A DNA stretch of 64,000 nucleotides from Kurthia senegalensis (lineage in GTDB: Bacteria > Bacillota > Bacilli > Bacillales_A > Planococcaceae). A program made the position numbers and the translations under genes. The DNA lies in assembly GCF_000285595.1 (NCBI RefSeq), contig NZ_HE611067.1, positions 62,001 to 126,000 of the forward strand, in the 5' to 3' direction. This document shows positions 1-8,689 of the stretch, piece by piece (the stretch's first letter is position 1; each line of letters opens with the position of its first letter). The notes under the pieces were generated by a model. The model worked only from the letters and a program-made list of their open reading frames with translations. It did no database searches and was not told the DNA's origin.

Positions 1-867
1 TATAAATAATAATTTCCAATTTTTAAAAATAATTTATACATTCCTATACATTTTCAGTTTACATAACACCAGATAGCAAAAGCTAGCTTTACGCTCAAAA
101 CCTGTTAGAGCAGCGTTTACAAAGAAAACCGTCTTCGCCACGTATCCATTTTTTTAAATGGGAATAAATCTTTTAAATACATAACGTTATACAAATCTGA
201 TAAAAAATTGCACAAGCTATAGAAAAAATAAAAAATAATATATTTCATAGTTACATCAAAATCCTTTTGCTGTTTGGTAAACAAAAGCAGCTGCAACAGC
301 ACCTATTTTACAAAGTGCAAAAATCGATCAGGTTTCTAACATTGACGAACGTTAGGAAAAGGTGTTTTTCTGTAAATACCGATAACACCCCTTTACACGA
401 ATTGCACATACAATTTGAATACAAAAAGGGATCTTTCATAACAAGGCCTGTTAAAGGGTTTTATCGGTAGATACAAAAAATATAATTTTATTGCTATATA
501 TCAGCCAAAATAAACAGCACTTAAGATCCCAAAGACGTATTTTTCATTGTGGCAGAAAGATTCTATAATAAAAAATGTACACAACAGTGTACGCAGCTGT
601 TTAGGAGATATTTAATGTAAAGTCGCAGTTATTATTTTATTTATCATCGCTGATTTTATCAAGCTTATTCTCATTGAATTGGAAAAAAGTATTAAACAAA
701 TAACGAAAAATGCAACGTTTTGTTTGGAATGGAAGTGCAGTATAGTACTTTCTCTTCAAATAAAACGTTTTTTATTTATAAGAAAATATAAGGCATAATA
801 TTCGCAACTCCTACCGTTTTAGACAATAATAGAAGAAAGAGATTACATAGTTTTAGGAGTGACGAAT
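1..867. other. AT-rich region without a convincing gene
   Basis: No reading frame here has both a good ribosome binding site and recognisable protein content. An imperfect inverted repeat has arms at about 377-395 and 452-469 separated by roughly 55 bases. A promoter-like and operator-like site lies at 541-592 and is listed separately. It is followed at about 612-627 by a ribosome-binding-site-like AGGAG and an ATG that is at once closed by TAA. A frame one base away reads about 58 residues to 799 with no start codon of its own. It could be a broken small gene or chance. Confidence 0.4.
541..592 (+). promoter_or_regulatory. Possible promoter with palindromic operator
   Basis: A perfect -10 hexamer TATAAT sits at about 564-569 with a weak -35 about 17 bases upstream. 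Immediately downstream lies the palindrome GTACAC-ACAA-like spacer-GTGTAC (577-592), six-base arms around a four-base spacer, the size used by TetR-type dimers. The arrangement suggests repression over the start site. The regulated gene is unclear: the luciferase-like gene begins about 275 bases further on. This is inference from sequence shape only. Confidence 0.35.
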
Positions 868-1878
868 GTGAAAAAACAATTGAAAGTTTCCGTATTAGAC
901 TTAGTTCCTGTTCGAGAAGGACAACAAAATAAAGAAGCCATTGAGCATATGACACGGTTGATTCAAAAAGTAGAACAGTACGGTTATGAACGTTATTGGA
1001 TTGCAGAGCATCATAATATGGCATCTGTCGTTAGTTCTGCTACGGTTTTACTCATTCAACAAGCATTGATGCATACTGAAAAAATTCGTGTAGGTTCGGG
1101 GGGGATTATGTTGCCGAACCATGCACCACTCGTCGTCGCAGAGCAATTTGGGACGCTTGAGACGATGTATCCGAATCGCTTAGATTTAGGGCTCGGTCGT
1201 GCACCAGGGACAGATCAAGTAACAGCACAAGCTCTTCGTCGTTCTGGAAATGACAGCGTCTATTCATTCCCAGAAGATATTGAAGAGTTGTTGCGTTATT
1301 TCGGAGGAGCGACTGAACAAAAATACGTTCGTGCAATTCCAGCAATCGGCACGAATGTACCGATTTACTTACTCGGTTCTTCCACGTATTCGGCTGTGCT
1401 TGCTGCGAAAATGGGCTTACCTTACGTTTTTGCCGCTCACTTTGCTCCTGGACAACTAGAAGAAGCCATTGCACTTTATCGTGACCGCTTTGAGCCATCC
1501 GATTATTTAAAAGAGCCGTATGTGATGATCGGAGTGAATGCGATTGGTGCAACGACAGATGAAGAAGCTGAAAAGCAATATTCGACTTCTTTCCGTTTAA
1601 TGTATAATATCCGCCACAACATCCAACAACCGCTTCAGCCAGCAACAGACAATTTAGATGAAATTTGTAGCCCTTATGAGCAACAAATGATGAAACAAGC
1701 ATCTGGCATTTCACTTCGTGGAACGAAAGAAACGTTAGTGCAACAAATTGAAGCATTCCAAGAGAAGTACGAAGCAGATGAAATTATCGCTGTGACGTAT
1801 GTATTTGAAGAAGAAGCGCAACATGAATCGTATCGAATTGTGAAAGAAGCAATTGATACGTACAATGAACAAGCTTAA
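868..1878 (+). CDS. Luciferase-like (LLM class) flavin-dependent oxidoreductase
   Basis: A 336-residue protein of the bacterial luciferase-like monooxygenase superfamily, MsnO8-like branch, cytoplasmic and expected to use FMNH2 or F420-type flavin on an unknown substrate. The N-terminus carries the LDLVPV strand, then the RYWIAEHHN segment typical of the group, then a [11 protein letters not shown] strand and GLGRAPGTD loop that line the flavin pocket. The length is normal for a single-subunit LLM oxidoreductase. I chose GTG at 868 because AGGAG at 855-859 lies eight bases upstream; an in-frame GTG at 859 overlaps that site. The glutathione peroxidase gene follows after 19 bases, so the two are probably co-transcribed, perhaps in an oxidative or xenobiotic response. 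The exact substrate cannot be read from sequence. Confidence 0.85.
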   Translation: MKKQLKVSVLDLVPVREGQQNKEAIEHMTRLIQKVEQYGYERYWIAEHHNMASVVSSATVLLIQQALMHTEKIRVGSGGIMLPNHAPLVVAEQFGTLETMYPNRLDLGLGRAPGTDQVTAQALRRSGNDSVYSFPEDIEELLRYFGGATEQKYVRAIPAIGTNVPIYLLGSSTYSAVLAAKMGLPYVFAAHFAPGQLEEAIALYRDRFEPSDYLKEPYVMIGVNAIGATTDEEAEKQYSTSFRLMYNIRHNIQQPLQPATDNLDEICSPYEQQMMKQASGISLRGTKETLVQQIEAFQEKYEADEIIAVTYVFEEEAQHESYRIVKEAIDTYNEQA

Positions 1879-1897
1879 AAAATGGGGGGAATACAAC

Positions 1898-2368
1898 ATG
1901 ACAATTTATGATATTGACGTAACATTAGAAAACGGTGAATCGTATTCATTAGAAAAATACAAAGGACATCCGCTCGTAATTGTAAATACGGCTACAAAAT
2001 GTGGTTTAAGCGGTCAATTTGATGAACTTCAAAAATTATACGATACGTATCATGAACAAGGACTTGAAGTACTCGGATTTCCGTCAGATCAATTTAAGCA
2101 AGAATTATCAAATGGCGCAGATGCAGCAGAAGCATGTCGCTTAAGCTACGGGGTAACATTCCCGATGCACGAACTCGTGAAATTAAACGGTTCAGAAGCA
2201 CATCCTTTGTTCCAATTACTGACATCTGAAACGAAAGGCGTATTAGGAAGCAAAGTAAAATGGAACTTCACGAAATTTTTAGTGGACGGTGAAGGACATG
2301 TCGTTAAACGTTTTGCACCAACAGCATCTCCTACGCAAATGAAAGAAGATATCGAAAAATTATTATAG
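1898..2368 (+). CDS. Glutathione peroxidase family thiol peroxidase
   Basis: A 156-residue protein of the glutathione peroxidase family, reducing hydroperoxides in the cytoplasm; in Gram-positives these enzymes usually use thioredoxin or bacillithiol-type thiols. The catalytic cysteine is Cys35 in NTATKCGLSGQ. The tetrad partners are visible: Gln65 in FPSDQF and Trp122-Asn123 in KWNFTKF. The usual FPCNQF motif here reads FPSDQF, so that cysteine is replaced by serine; catalysis by Cys35 need not be affected. Start ATG 1898 follows a G-rich ribosome binding site at 1884-1890; the upstream in-frame start would overlap the preceding gene. A terminator follows directly. Confidence 0.9.
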   Translation: MTIYDIDVTLENGESYSLEKYKGHPLVIVNTATKCGLSGQFDELQKLYDTYHEQGLEVLGFPSDQFKQELSNGADAAEACRLSYGVTFPMHELVKLNGSEAHPLFQLLTSETKGVLGSKVKWNFTKFLVDGEGHVVKRFAPTASPTQMKEDIEKLL

Positions 2369-2376
2369 TGAAATAG

Positions 2377-2412
2377 AAACACGCCTAGATTCATTTTCTT
2401 AGCGTGTTTTTT
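2377..2412 (+). terminator. Intrinsic terminator after glutathione peroxidase gene
   Basis: Arms AAACACGC (2377-2384) and GCGTGTTT (2402-2409) pair perfectly and are followed by a T run. It closes the two-gene unit starting at 868. A weaker hairpin with arms CATTCA/TGAATG and six Ts lies at 2470-2498. Confidence 0.8.
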
Positions 2413-2702
2413 GTTGCAATAAAAACGTTATATCGCAGCGAATCCTATTACAACACTTTAAAAGAAGGCATTCAGTTTAATAGATTGAATGTTTTTTAGC
2501 GAAAATAATAGATCATCTACGTATTTTGATGTGAAAATGACATAAATTTTATGAAAATATCATAAAAAATACTTTTTTGAAATACTTGTTACGTAGTTTA
2601 AAACACGTCAACATCTTGTAATTGAAGCTTAATTTTCATGGATTTTGTTTATTAGTAAACTAAGTTAGAGAAGAAATAGATGAAAGTATAGGGGCTGTAA
2701 AG

Positions 2703-3314
2703 ATGTTGAAAAGTAAAATCTTTATTTTTTCAATAACACTTGTCGTGTGTAGCGTCATTGCCATCGTTGTGATGAATCAAGATTCTACATCTGAAAAGAT
2801 GACTAAAGACATAAAAAATACAGAGCCGTTGGAGGAATCTCAAGATTTCGAAGAATTTGTAACGATTTTGTCTGAGCAAGAAAATTCATCTGAAGAGACA
2901 GATGGACATGCAATTGTTGCAAAATTAGCGGCGAATGGGGCACAAAAAGAAGTGTATTATTCACCAGATGAAGTTTTCTTATTGTTAGAAGCGTATCATC
3001 AAGCGTTACAAAAAAATGTGAATACCGCACCTCCTAAAATGGAAGATACCGTAGAAGCGGTTTCTGAGACATTGCAATCGCCATCATTGAATAGCGCCCA
3101 AAAAATATTTTTAGAAAAATATTATGCGGTCGTACAAGTGATGGATGAAAAAATGGGGAAAGAAAAAAGTTGGGAAGAAAGACAATCTACGTATAAAGAA
3201 ATAAGCGTATACGGCGAAGAAATGAAGAAATTGAAAAAGAAATATAAATCGAGCATTGGAGAAGTAGATTTATTTACTTCGTATGAGTACAATCGATTGT
3301 TTGCTGCTTCTTAA
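2703..3314 (+). CDS. Membrane-anchored extracellular protein of unknown function
   Basis: A 203-residue protein with one N-terminal hydrophobic segment at about residues 5-25 and a long, charged, mostly helical remainder, so it is expected to be anchored in the membrane with its body outside. Cys16 lies inside the hydrophobic stretch but the residues before it (LVVC) are a poor lipobox, so I do not call it a lipoprotein. The rest is rich in Glu and Lys with no catalytic motif I recognise. ATG 2703 is preceded by AGGGG at about 2689-2693. It stands alone between terminators. Function unknown. Confidence 0.7.
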   Translation: MLKSKIFIFSITLVVCSVIAIVVMNQDSTSEKMTKDIKNTEPLEESQDFEEFVTILSEQENSSEETDGHAIVAKLAANGAQKEVYYSPDEVFLLLEAYHQALQKNVNTAPPKMEDTVEAVSETLQSPSLNSAQKIFLEKYYAVVQVMDEKMGKEKSWEERQSTYKEISVYGEEMKKLKKKYKSSIGEVDLFTSYEYNRLFAAS

Positions 3315-3350
3315 AAGAGACGAGCGAAGGAGAAGAGCCTTACTCAAATG

Positions 3351-3426
3351 AAAAAGAGGCTGGACAAAACCTACATTAATAAGAAAAGACATTCATGATT
3401 TGAGTAAAATCGTGAATGTCTTTTTT
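3351..3426 (+). repeat. GAGGCTGGACAAAA-type intergenic repeat with terminator hairpin
   Basis: The block begins AAAAAGAGGCTGGACAAAA and ends in a 16-base hairpin, arms 3384-3399 and 3409-3424, followed by Ts. A related copy with the same opening words lies at 6697-6771. It sits between convergent genes and probably terminates both. Confidence 0.65.
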
Positions 3427-3515
3427 GTCTGTTGTTCTTCGTTTCAGCCGACGTTTTTCGCGGCCAAAACGAAGCGAATGTTAGTGCCTTTCTATTCACT
3501 ACCTCATCGGTTACG

Positions 3516-5051
3516 CTAGTTCGTCACACCGACCGCTGTCCAAGCGGCATTGACTGCATTGACTTCTGTTGTACCATAAAGGTCGCTCGCTGCTTGTGCC
3601 AACGCTTTTTTCGCATCAACGAATTGTGCATTGCTCGTTAAGTATTGTGTTAAAGCACGATAGTAGATTTTCTCAGCTTTTGTTTTGCCAATTGATTGGA
3701 TTGTATTGTAAGCTGCTTTGTTTGGAATCCCACTATTCGTATGAACCCCGCCCCAGTCGCCTGCAGAGGTGTTCGGTAAGTTTTTATATTGATCCATATG
3801 AGCTGGCTGACCATACAGTGCCGGGTTCGATAAGCTACGTAGTGCATCACCCGCAACTCCTGGTGTATAAATGTCTTCACCCATTAACCAATCTTCTGGA
3901 TCGACGAAGTAACCAAATACGTCAGAGAATGATTCATTTAATGCACCTGGTTGATTTTCATATACGAGATCGGCTGTTTTTTCCGTAACAGCATGTGTTA
4001 ATTCATGAGCGATTACGTCGTTCGCTCCTGAGAATTCAGAGAAGTTGACCCCATCTCCGTCCCCGTAAATCATATACTGACCTGTCCAAGCGGCATTATT
4101 GTATTTTTTACCATAATGAACAATTGATTGAATCGTTGCCCCGTTATTATCGAAGCTATTGCGATTATGTGTGTTCAAATAATAATCGTATACTTGATCG
4201 GCATAGTAATGTGCATCGACTGCTGCACGTTGATTTTGTGTTGTGAAACTCGTCGTTGAGTTCGTCACTAAACTAGCAGATGAAGTCGTATTTTTCGCAT
4301 CGTATGTGACAATTTTACCGCTATGTGTTGTATCCGTTAATGAATAGCCACCTGATGCAGTTGAAATGTTAATAGACTTCGTATCGCCTTTCGTGCCAAT
4401 CCCTGTACCTGTCACTTCTTGAAGTAAGTTTCGTTTTGAAAGAACTTTACCCGTTTGTGCATCAACTTGAATTTGCCATCTGGAAGCAGTTGGTTCAAGG
4501 TAAACGAGTTCTACTTGGTAGACGAGTTTATTAGATGCGGTATCCACACCAAGTTCGGCTTTATGGACGACGTCATAACCTTTTACGTTTTTAACGCTCG
4601 TTGGAGATTCATTAATGGCATTAAAAGCACGGTTAATTGCTCGGTTTACTGTAATTTTTTTACTGTTTGAAACGGAAGCCTTTGGAGCGTTTAAATCTCC
4701 ATTTACGAAAACAACACGATCATTTGAATCGACGTGAACTTTAATTTCTTGATCTGTTGCATAAGCAGAATTTACTTTTGGTTTTAATGTATAGTGCGTA
4801 TAGTTGAGGTCATCTTTTTCGGTATTGACGACCTCATATTGTGCATAGTTTTTTGTAACATCTAAAGATTGAGGCAAACTTTTTAAAATAGATTTCGCTT
4901 CAGAATCACTTGATACTTCAAGCTTTGTTAAGGATTTTGTTGATGATGAATCGATTGATTTGGACGTTTGTGCTTCTGCGACGGTCCCAGTCCCAAGAAG
5001 CAAAAGTAAAGATGCTGCAATACTCGTTTTCCACAATTGTTTGTTTTTCAT
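3516..5051 (-). CDS. npr: M4 family neutral metalloprotease (bacillolysin/thermolysin type)
   Basis: A 511-residue secreted zinc endopeptidase precursor. A signal peptide ends near residue 28 (AEAQ). An FTP/PepSY-type propeptide runs to about residue 210, with the strand-rich KITVNRAINRAF and VYLEPTASRWQIQVDAQTGKVL segments. The mature M4 domain follows. The zinc site is complete: HELTH at 349-353 supplies two histidines and the catalytic Glu350, and Glu373 in NESFSDVFG is the third ligand. The catalytic histidine lies in the GGVHTNSGIPNKAAY stretch at about 434-448. The calcium-binding YGDGDG segment is at 329-334. Length and order match Bacillus neutral proteases. ATG is preceded by AAGGAG. 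A monocistronic secreted protease for protein scavenging is likely. Confidence 0.95.
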   Translation of the reverse strand: MKNKQLWKTSIAASLLLLLGTGTVAEAQTSKSIDSSSTKSLTKLEVSSDSEAKSILKSLPQSLDVTKNYAQYEVVNTEKDDLNYTHYTLKPKVNSAYATDQEIKVHVDSNDRVVFVNGDLNAPKASVSNSKKITVNRAINRAFNAINESPTSVKNVKGYDVVHKAELGVDTASNKLVYQVELVYLEPTASRWQIQVDAQTGKVLSKRNLLQEVTGTGIGTKGDTKSINISTASGGYSLTDTTHSGKIVTYDAKNTTSSASLVTNSTTSFTTQNQRAAVDAHYYADQVYDYYLNTHNRNSFDNNGATIQSIVHYGKKYNNAAWTGQYMIYGDGDGVNFSEFSGANDVIAHELTHAVTEKTADLVYENQPGALNESFSDVFGYFVDPEDWLMGEDIYTPGVAGDALRSLSNPALYGQPAHMDQYKNLPNTSAGDWGGVHTNSGIPNKAAYNTIQSIGKTKAEKIYYRALTQYLTSNAQFVDAKKALAQAASDLYGTTEVNAVNAAWTAVGVTN

Positions 5052-5534
5052 TAAACCAACTCCTTAAAATTTTTAGAATATTAAAAAAACTATTCTTGGA
5101 AATATATATTAAAGAATATAAAATGATTCGTCTAGTGTATTTTTTCACTTTTTTAAAAATATACCAATTTAATTACTCGGCATTAACAGTCTAATGTACT
5201 AAAATCGTCAAAACGTATTCTATTTTCCTTATACTTCAAGATGCGATTTATTTTGTAAAATAAAAATGGTCAATAAGACTTAAACGTAAAAAGACATTTC
5301 CAAAATAAAAAAGTAGGAAGTGCTAAAGTAAATGGATAGATGAATGGACATATTAAAATTTTTAAAGTGCGAAACATTTTAGTTTGAAATGGTTTTACAT
5401 CGTTCCATTTTATAGTAACTGCTAAAATACTTAAATTTAGACAAAATGAAAACCACCTTTCTCCAGTGGAATACCGGAAAAAGGTGGTTTAAGAAGGTTT
5501 CGGCTAAAAAGAAAAGTCTTTTTTAGTTGAATGC
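5052..5534. other. Intergenic region upstream of the protease gene
   Basis: AT-rich, no supported gene. It must carry the protease promoter on the minus strand. It contains one copy of a hairpin repeat (5449-5490) that ends the downstream neighbour's transcript. Confidence 0.6.
5449..5490. repeat. AACCACCTTT hairpin repeat, copy 1
   Basis: Arms AAACCACCTTTC (5450-5461) and GAAAAAGGTGGTTT (5477-5490) surround the words AATACCGG. Nearly the same unit occurs at 25594-25634, including the AATACCGGAAAAAGGTGGTT half. It can act as a terminator, but the conserved loop suggests a dispersed repeat. Confidence 0.65.
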
Positions 5535-6521
5535 TTATTGTTTTTTAAGGTTTGATTTTAAAACCCAACCGTAAGGAATATTTTCTTCTAACTGAGCTTT
5601 CGTATAAGAAATATTGACGAAAACATACGTGTTTTTATCAAATTTTACTTCTTTGTAAATGCGTAATTTTTGACCTGCTTTTAGCGTGTCTAGTGTGTAC
5701 ATAGCATTTGCATATTCTTTACCGAAAGAATATTTTACAGAAGTTTTCTTCGTTGTTACGTATACTTGGCGTTGTTGTTCAGCCGTATATTTTTTCACTT
5801 TTGGCGAAACATTTTTTAATTTGCTCGCAGGTACGAAGCCCATTGAAAAATCTTTCATTACTGTACCTTCATAATACTTTTTGTTGTTTACATAAACGTG
5901 ACCTGTTGGTACAAATGAGGCACCTTTTCTAAAGAAGCTATCCATATCTGGATCGAAACGGTCGAAGCGAACGGTATCCATATTAGAAATGACATTTTCT
6001 TTTAATGTGTAGCGCTTTGTGTTACCTAAGTACGTGCGTAATGCTTTCATAACAGAAGCATCAGAAAAGTCATCGTCTATTTTCATTCCGAAAAATGAAT
6101 CACCGAGCGCCTTTTCGCCTTTAATTGTAATTTTATTTTTTTTCGTTTGGCTTACTTTTACGTAGCCACGATATGTTTTGTAAGAATTCTCGAATTGGTT
6201 CATTGATTTCATTAAATGACCATTTGAATATTCAATTGAATAGTATTTCACTTTATTATATTCTACGGTATCAATTTTTTTAATATATGTACCTTTTGGT
6301 AATTTACGTGCTACTTTTTTCTTTTTAATGTTCGTAAAAGAAGAATAAACAGGTGTTACCGCAGTCGTACTAATTTGTGTTGTGATACGAGAATCTTTTG
6401 TAGCAGCTTGCGCAGTCGTTGTCGGTGCTACTTTTTCGACCATTGCTGGTACGTATGTTGAAAATAATAATGTACCGGCGATAACTGTCGAACCGATCAC
6501 TTTGCTCCAAGTATTTGGCAT
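5535..6521 (-). CDS. Secreted SH3-like repeat protein
   Basis: A 328-residue protein with a signal peptide ending near residue 40 (AQAA) and no membrane anchor afterwards. The body holds at least two segments resembling bacterial SH3-like wall-binding units: about residues 55-125 (TPVYSSFTN through RGYVKVSQ) and about 250-325 (VYVTTKKTSVKYSF through GWVLKSNL). Such modules usually bind peptidoglycan or help hold a protein at the wall. No catalytic domain is visible between them. The ATG is preceded by GAGG eight bases upstream. Probably a single-gene unit; exact role unknown. Confidence 0.65.
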   Translation of the reverse strand: MPNTWSKVIGSTVIAGTLLFSTYVPAMVEKVAPTTTAQAATKDSRITTQISTTAVTPVYSSFTNIKKKKVARKLPKGTYIKKIDTVEYNKVKYYSIEYSNGHLMKSMNQFENSYKTYRGYVKVSQTKKNKITIKGEKALGDSFFGMKIDDDFSDASVMKALRTYLGNTKRYTLKENVISNMDTVRFDRFDPDMDSFFRKGASFVPTGHVYVNNKKYYEGTVMKDFSMGFVPASKLKNVSPKVKKYTAEQQRQVYVTTKKTSVKYSFGKEYANAMYTLDTLKAGQKLRIYKEVKFDKNTYVFVNISYTKAQLEENIPYGWVLKSNLKKQ

Positions 6522-6696
6522 GATATTTCCTCATTTCATTCGTTTTTAAGTGTTAAAAGCTTATAGAATAATTATATGCTATTTTTGATAAAAAAAGGTT
6601 ATTAAATTACAAAAATATATGAAAAATTACAAAAACATGATGATTGTATGACTTTTTGAAGATTTTTGTCATATTGAGGAAGTCTTTAGTGGGAAT

Positions 6697-6771
6697 AAAA
6701 AAGAGGTTAGGACAAAATCCTAACCAAATAGAAGGGGGTTGTCATGATTTCAATATCATGACAACCTTTTT
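6697..6771 (+). repeat. GAGGTTAGGACAAAA intergenic repeat with two hairpins
   Basis: Related to the repeat at 3351. It contains two perfect hairpins: GGTTAGGA/TCCTAACC (6705-6725, loop CAAAA) and GGTTGTCATGAT/ATCATGACAACC (6737-6766) followed by five Ts. The first hairpin is built on the conserved GGACAAAA word, which is only partly self-complementary in the 3351 copy. Confidence 0.6.
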
Positions 6772-7097
6772 GCATATGCGTATTTGTATTGTTCTTGTTT
6801 TGGACGATGCTTTTTGCGGGCACGGCTCCAACTCATTTTTCGGAATTAGCGAAAAAAATGGATTTTCAGCGCATGCGGTTCCAAAGAAGTGTCGCCATCC
6901 GCTTCGAACAAACTATCATCAAGAAACAGGCTGTCCTTCTTATCATCCAAAAAATGGGCAACGCTGCAACAAAAGCTTTCAGAACTAGAAACAAGTAGCA
7001 ATGGATAATAAACATAACGCTGTCGACAGGCAGCCTCATGTTTATTTACGTTATGAGAAATGATGTCCCGTTCTCGTTCGAGAAATATTGTATAAAA
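6772..7097. other. Gene-free stretch
   Basis: No supported gene. Small open frames are present on the plus strand but lack ribosome binding sites and protein-like composition. The stretch leads into two gene fragments at 7098-7319. Confidence 0.4.
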
Positions 7098-7170
7098 TTA
7101 GTAAGCTAACCAACTAGCATCTGCAGCGATGACTTGACCGTTGACAAAGCTTGAAGCGTCTTTGGGGAAG
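7098..7170 (-). pseudogene. 3'-end fragment of a short-chain dehydrogenase/reductase gene
   Basis: The minus strand reads PKDASSFVNGQVIAADASWL and then AY-stop, the standard C-terminal end of an SDR enzyme (the xxSFITGQVIxVDGG region). Everything upstream of about 7170 is missing, and the frame then runs into sequence belonging to the TetR fragment on the other strand. It is a deletion remnant, not an expressed gene. Confidence 0.75.
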
Positions 7171-7319
7171 ATAATTTTGGCAATGCTTATTCTGCAAATG
7201 CGATTATTGGGCTCATCATCGAGTGGTATCGAAATGATTTTGAGCAGACGGTCGAGGAGATGAATACGTACTTGTACAATGTCGTCAAAGAAGTGAATGA
7301 ACATTTTCCATGCGCTTAA
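7155..7319 (+). pseudogene. 3'-end fragment of a TetR-type regulator gene
   Basis: The plus strand reads an open C-terminal segment containing NAIIGLIIEWYRNDF, EQTVEEMN and a helical tail ending at TAA 7317-7319. This resembles the last helices of TetR/AcrR regulators, where the AxxxGLIxEWxxN helix forms the dimer interface. There is no DNA-binding half. The fragment directly abuts an SDR gene end on the opposite strand, so a deletion joined two gene ends. Confidence 0.6.
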
Positions 7320-7379
7320 ATATTTACGCTGCTTCATATGGAATGGTATAATTTTGAAAAAATACGTTGAGGTGGCGAG

Positions 7380-8624
7380 ATGAAGCTAACGAAGCAAGAA
7401 AAATCATGGATTATGTACGACTGCGGAAATTCTGCCTATTCAATGGCGATTACGACCGCACTATTTCCGATTGTTTTTGGTATGTTTGATGGAACAAATG
7501 GCATGGACTACGGATATTATGCATCACTTGCCAGTATTATTATCGCATTAATGAGCCCTGTACTTGGGACCGTCGCGGATTATAAAGATAAAAAGAAGCG
7601 CTTCTTTTTATTTTTCGCGCTCGTTGGCATTGTGTCGACGTTTATGTTGGCACTCGTGTCACCAAGTTCAGGTGATTGGCAATTACTCATCGTCTTCTAT
7701 ATCATTTCTTGCATCGGGTTTGCGGGGGCGAACATATTTTACGATTCATTTCTCGTCGATGTAACGACAGATGAGCGCATGGACCAAGTATCAACGAGTG
7801 GTTTTGCGTATGGCTATATTTGTAGTGTTATTCCATTTGGTATTAGTTTAGCCGTTATTTTCTTTTTAGGAATGGATGCGGTGATCGGCTATCAATTAGG
7901 GTTTGTAATTACCGCACTTTGGTGGGGGTTGTTTACGATTCCGTTACTACGCGATGTACGCCAAAAACATTTTAAAGAAGTAGAGAAAAATCCGCTTTGC
8001 CAAAGCTTTAAACAGCTGTTTCAAACGTTTAAAGATATTCGCCATTATAAAGTCGTCTTCTTATTTTTACTCGCATACTTTTTGTACATCGATGGCGTCG
8101 ATACGATTATTAAAATGGTCGTACCGTATGCGACGACGGTACTACAATCAGATGGACTAAATACGTTTATGCTGCTCGATATTTTACTCGTCATTCAAAT
8201 TATTGCGTTTCCTTGTGCGTTAATATACGGGAAACTCGCAAAGAAATATTCGACACGTTTCATGATTATCGTCGGTATTAGCACATATATTGTTTCGTGT
8301 ATTGCGGCATACTTCATTTCGGAAATGTGGCACATCTTCGTGTTAGGTGCGATGATTGGGTCTGCTCAAGGGGGAATCCAAGCACTTAGCCGCTCGTACT
8401 TCGGGAAATTAATTCCGAAAGAGCGCTCGAATGAATTTTTCGGTTTTTATAACATATTCGGTAAGTTTGCCGCAATTATCGGACCTCTTTTAATGGCATT
8501 AACGACCGATATTACAGGCATTGCACGGTACAGTATTTTATCGATTATTCCGTTGTTCCTCATAGGGCTCATCGTCTTTTTATTGTTACCGAAAGAAGTG
8601 CAACGCACACCATCAAAAATATAA
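7380..8624 (+). CDS. UMF1-family MFS transporter (Atg22-like)
   Basis: A 414-residue integral membrane protein with about twelve transmembrane segments. The opening KSWIMYDCGNSAYSMAI is the hallmark of the UMF1/Atg22-like branch of the major facilitator superfamily. A cytoplasmic loop near residue 60 (VADYKDKKKRF) follows the second segment and a charged central loop lies around residues 190-220. In fungi Atg22 exports amino acids from the vacuole; bacterial members are largely uncharacterised, so an efflux role is inferred. GAGGTGG lies just upstream of ATG 7380. It is a single-gene unit ended by a strong bidirectional terminator. Confidence 0.8.
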   Translation: MKLTKQEKSWIMYDCGNSAYSMAITTALFPIVFGMFDGTNGMDYGYYASLASIIIALMSPVLGTVADYKDKKKRFFLFFALVGIVSTFMLALVSPSSGDWQLLIVFYIISCIGFAGANIFYDSFLVDVTTDERMDQVSTSGFAYGYICSVIPFGISLAVIFFLGMDAVIGYQLGFVITALWWGLFTIPLLRDVRQKHFKEVEKNPLCQSFKQLFQTFKDIRHYKVVFLFLLAYFLYIDGVDTIIKMVVPYATTVLQSDGLNTFMLLDILLVIQIIAFPCALIYGKLAKKYSTRFMIIVGISTYIVSCIAAYFISEMWHIFVLGAMIGSAQGGIQALSRSYFGKLIPKERSNEFFGFYNIFGKFAAIIGPLLMALTTDITGIARYSILSIIPLFLIGLIVFLLLPKEVQRTPSKI

Positions 8625-8639
8625 CGTTTTCTTTCAAAT

Positions 8640-8676
8640 AAAAGCGACACGTACCGAAATGGGTACGTGTCGCTTT
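8640..8676. terminator. Bidirectional terminator
   Basis: AAAAGCGACACGTACC pairs with GGTACGTGTCGCTTTT around a short GAAATG loop, with A and T runs on both sides. It separates the convergent transporter and flavoprotein genes. Confidence 0.9.
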
Positions 8677-8689
8677 TGTGAATCATTTT

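Noticed and set aside
267-470. Open frame of 67 codons near the left edge
   Set aside because: No ribosome binding site, and it spans an inverted repeat; no recognisable content.
1106-1756. Long minus-strand open frame opposite the luciferase-like gene
   Set aside because: No ribosome binding site, unnatural Leu/Ser/His composition, and it lies exactly opposite a well-recognised gene; a codon-bias shadow.
6644-6998. Plus-strand open frames with His/Cys-rich composition
   Set aside because: They run through the hairpin repeat, lack ribosome binding sites and resemble no protein.
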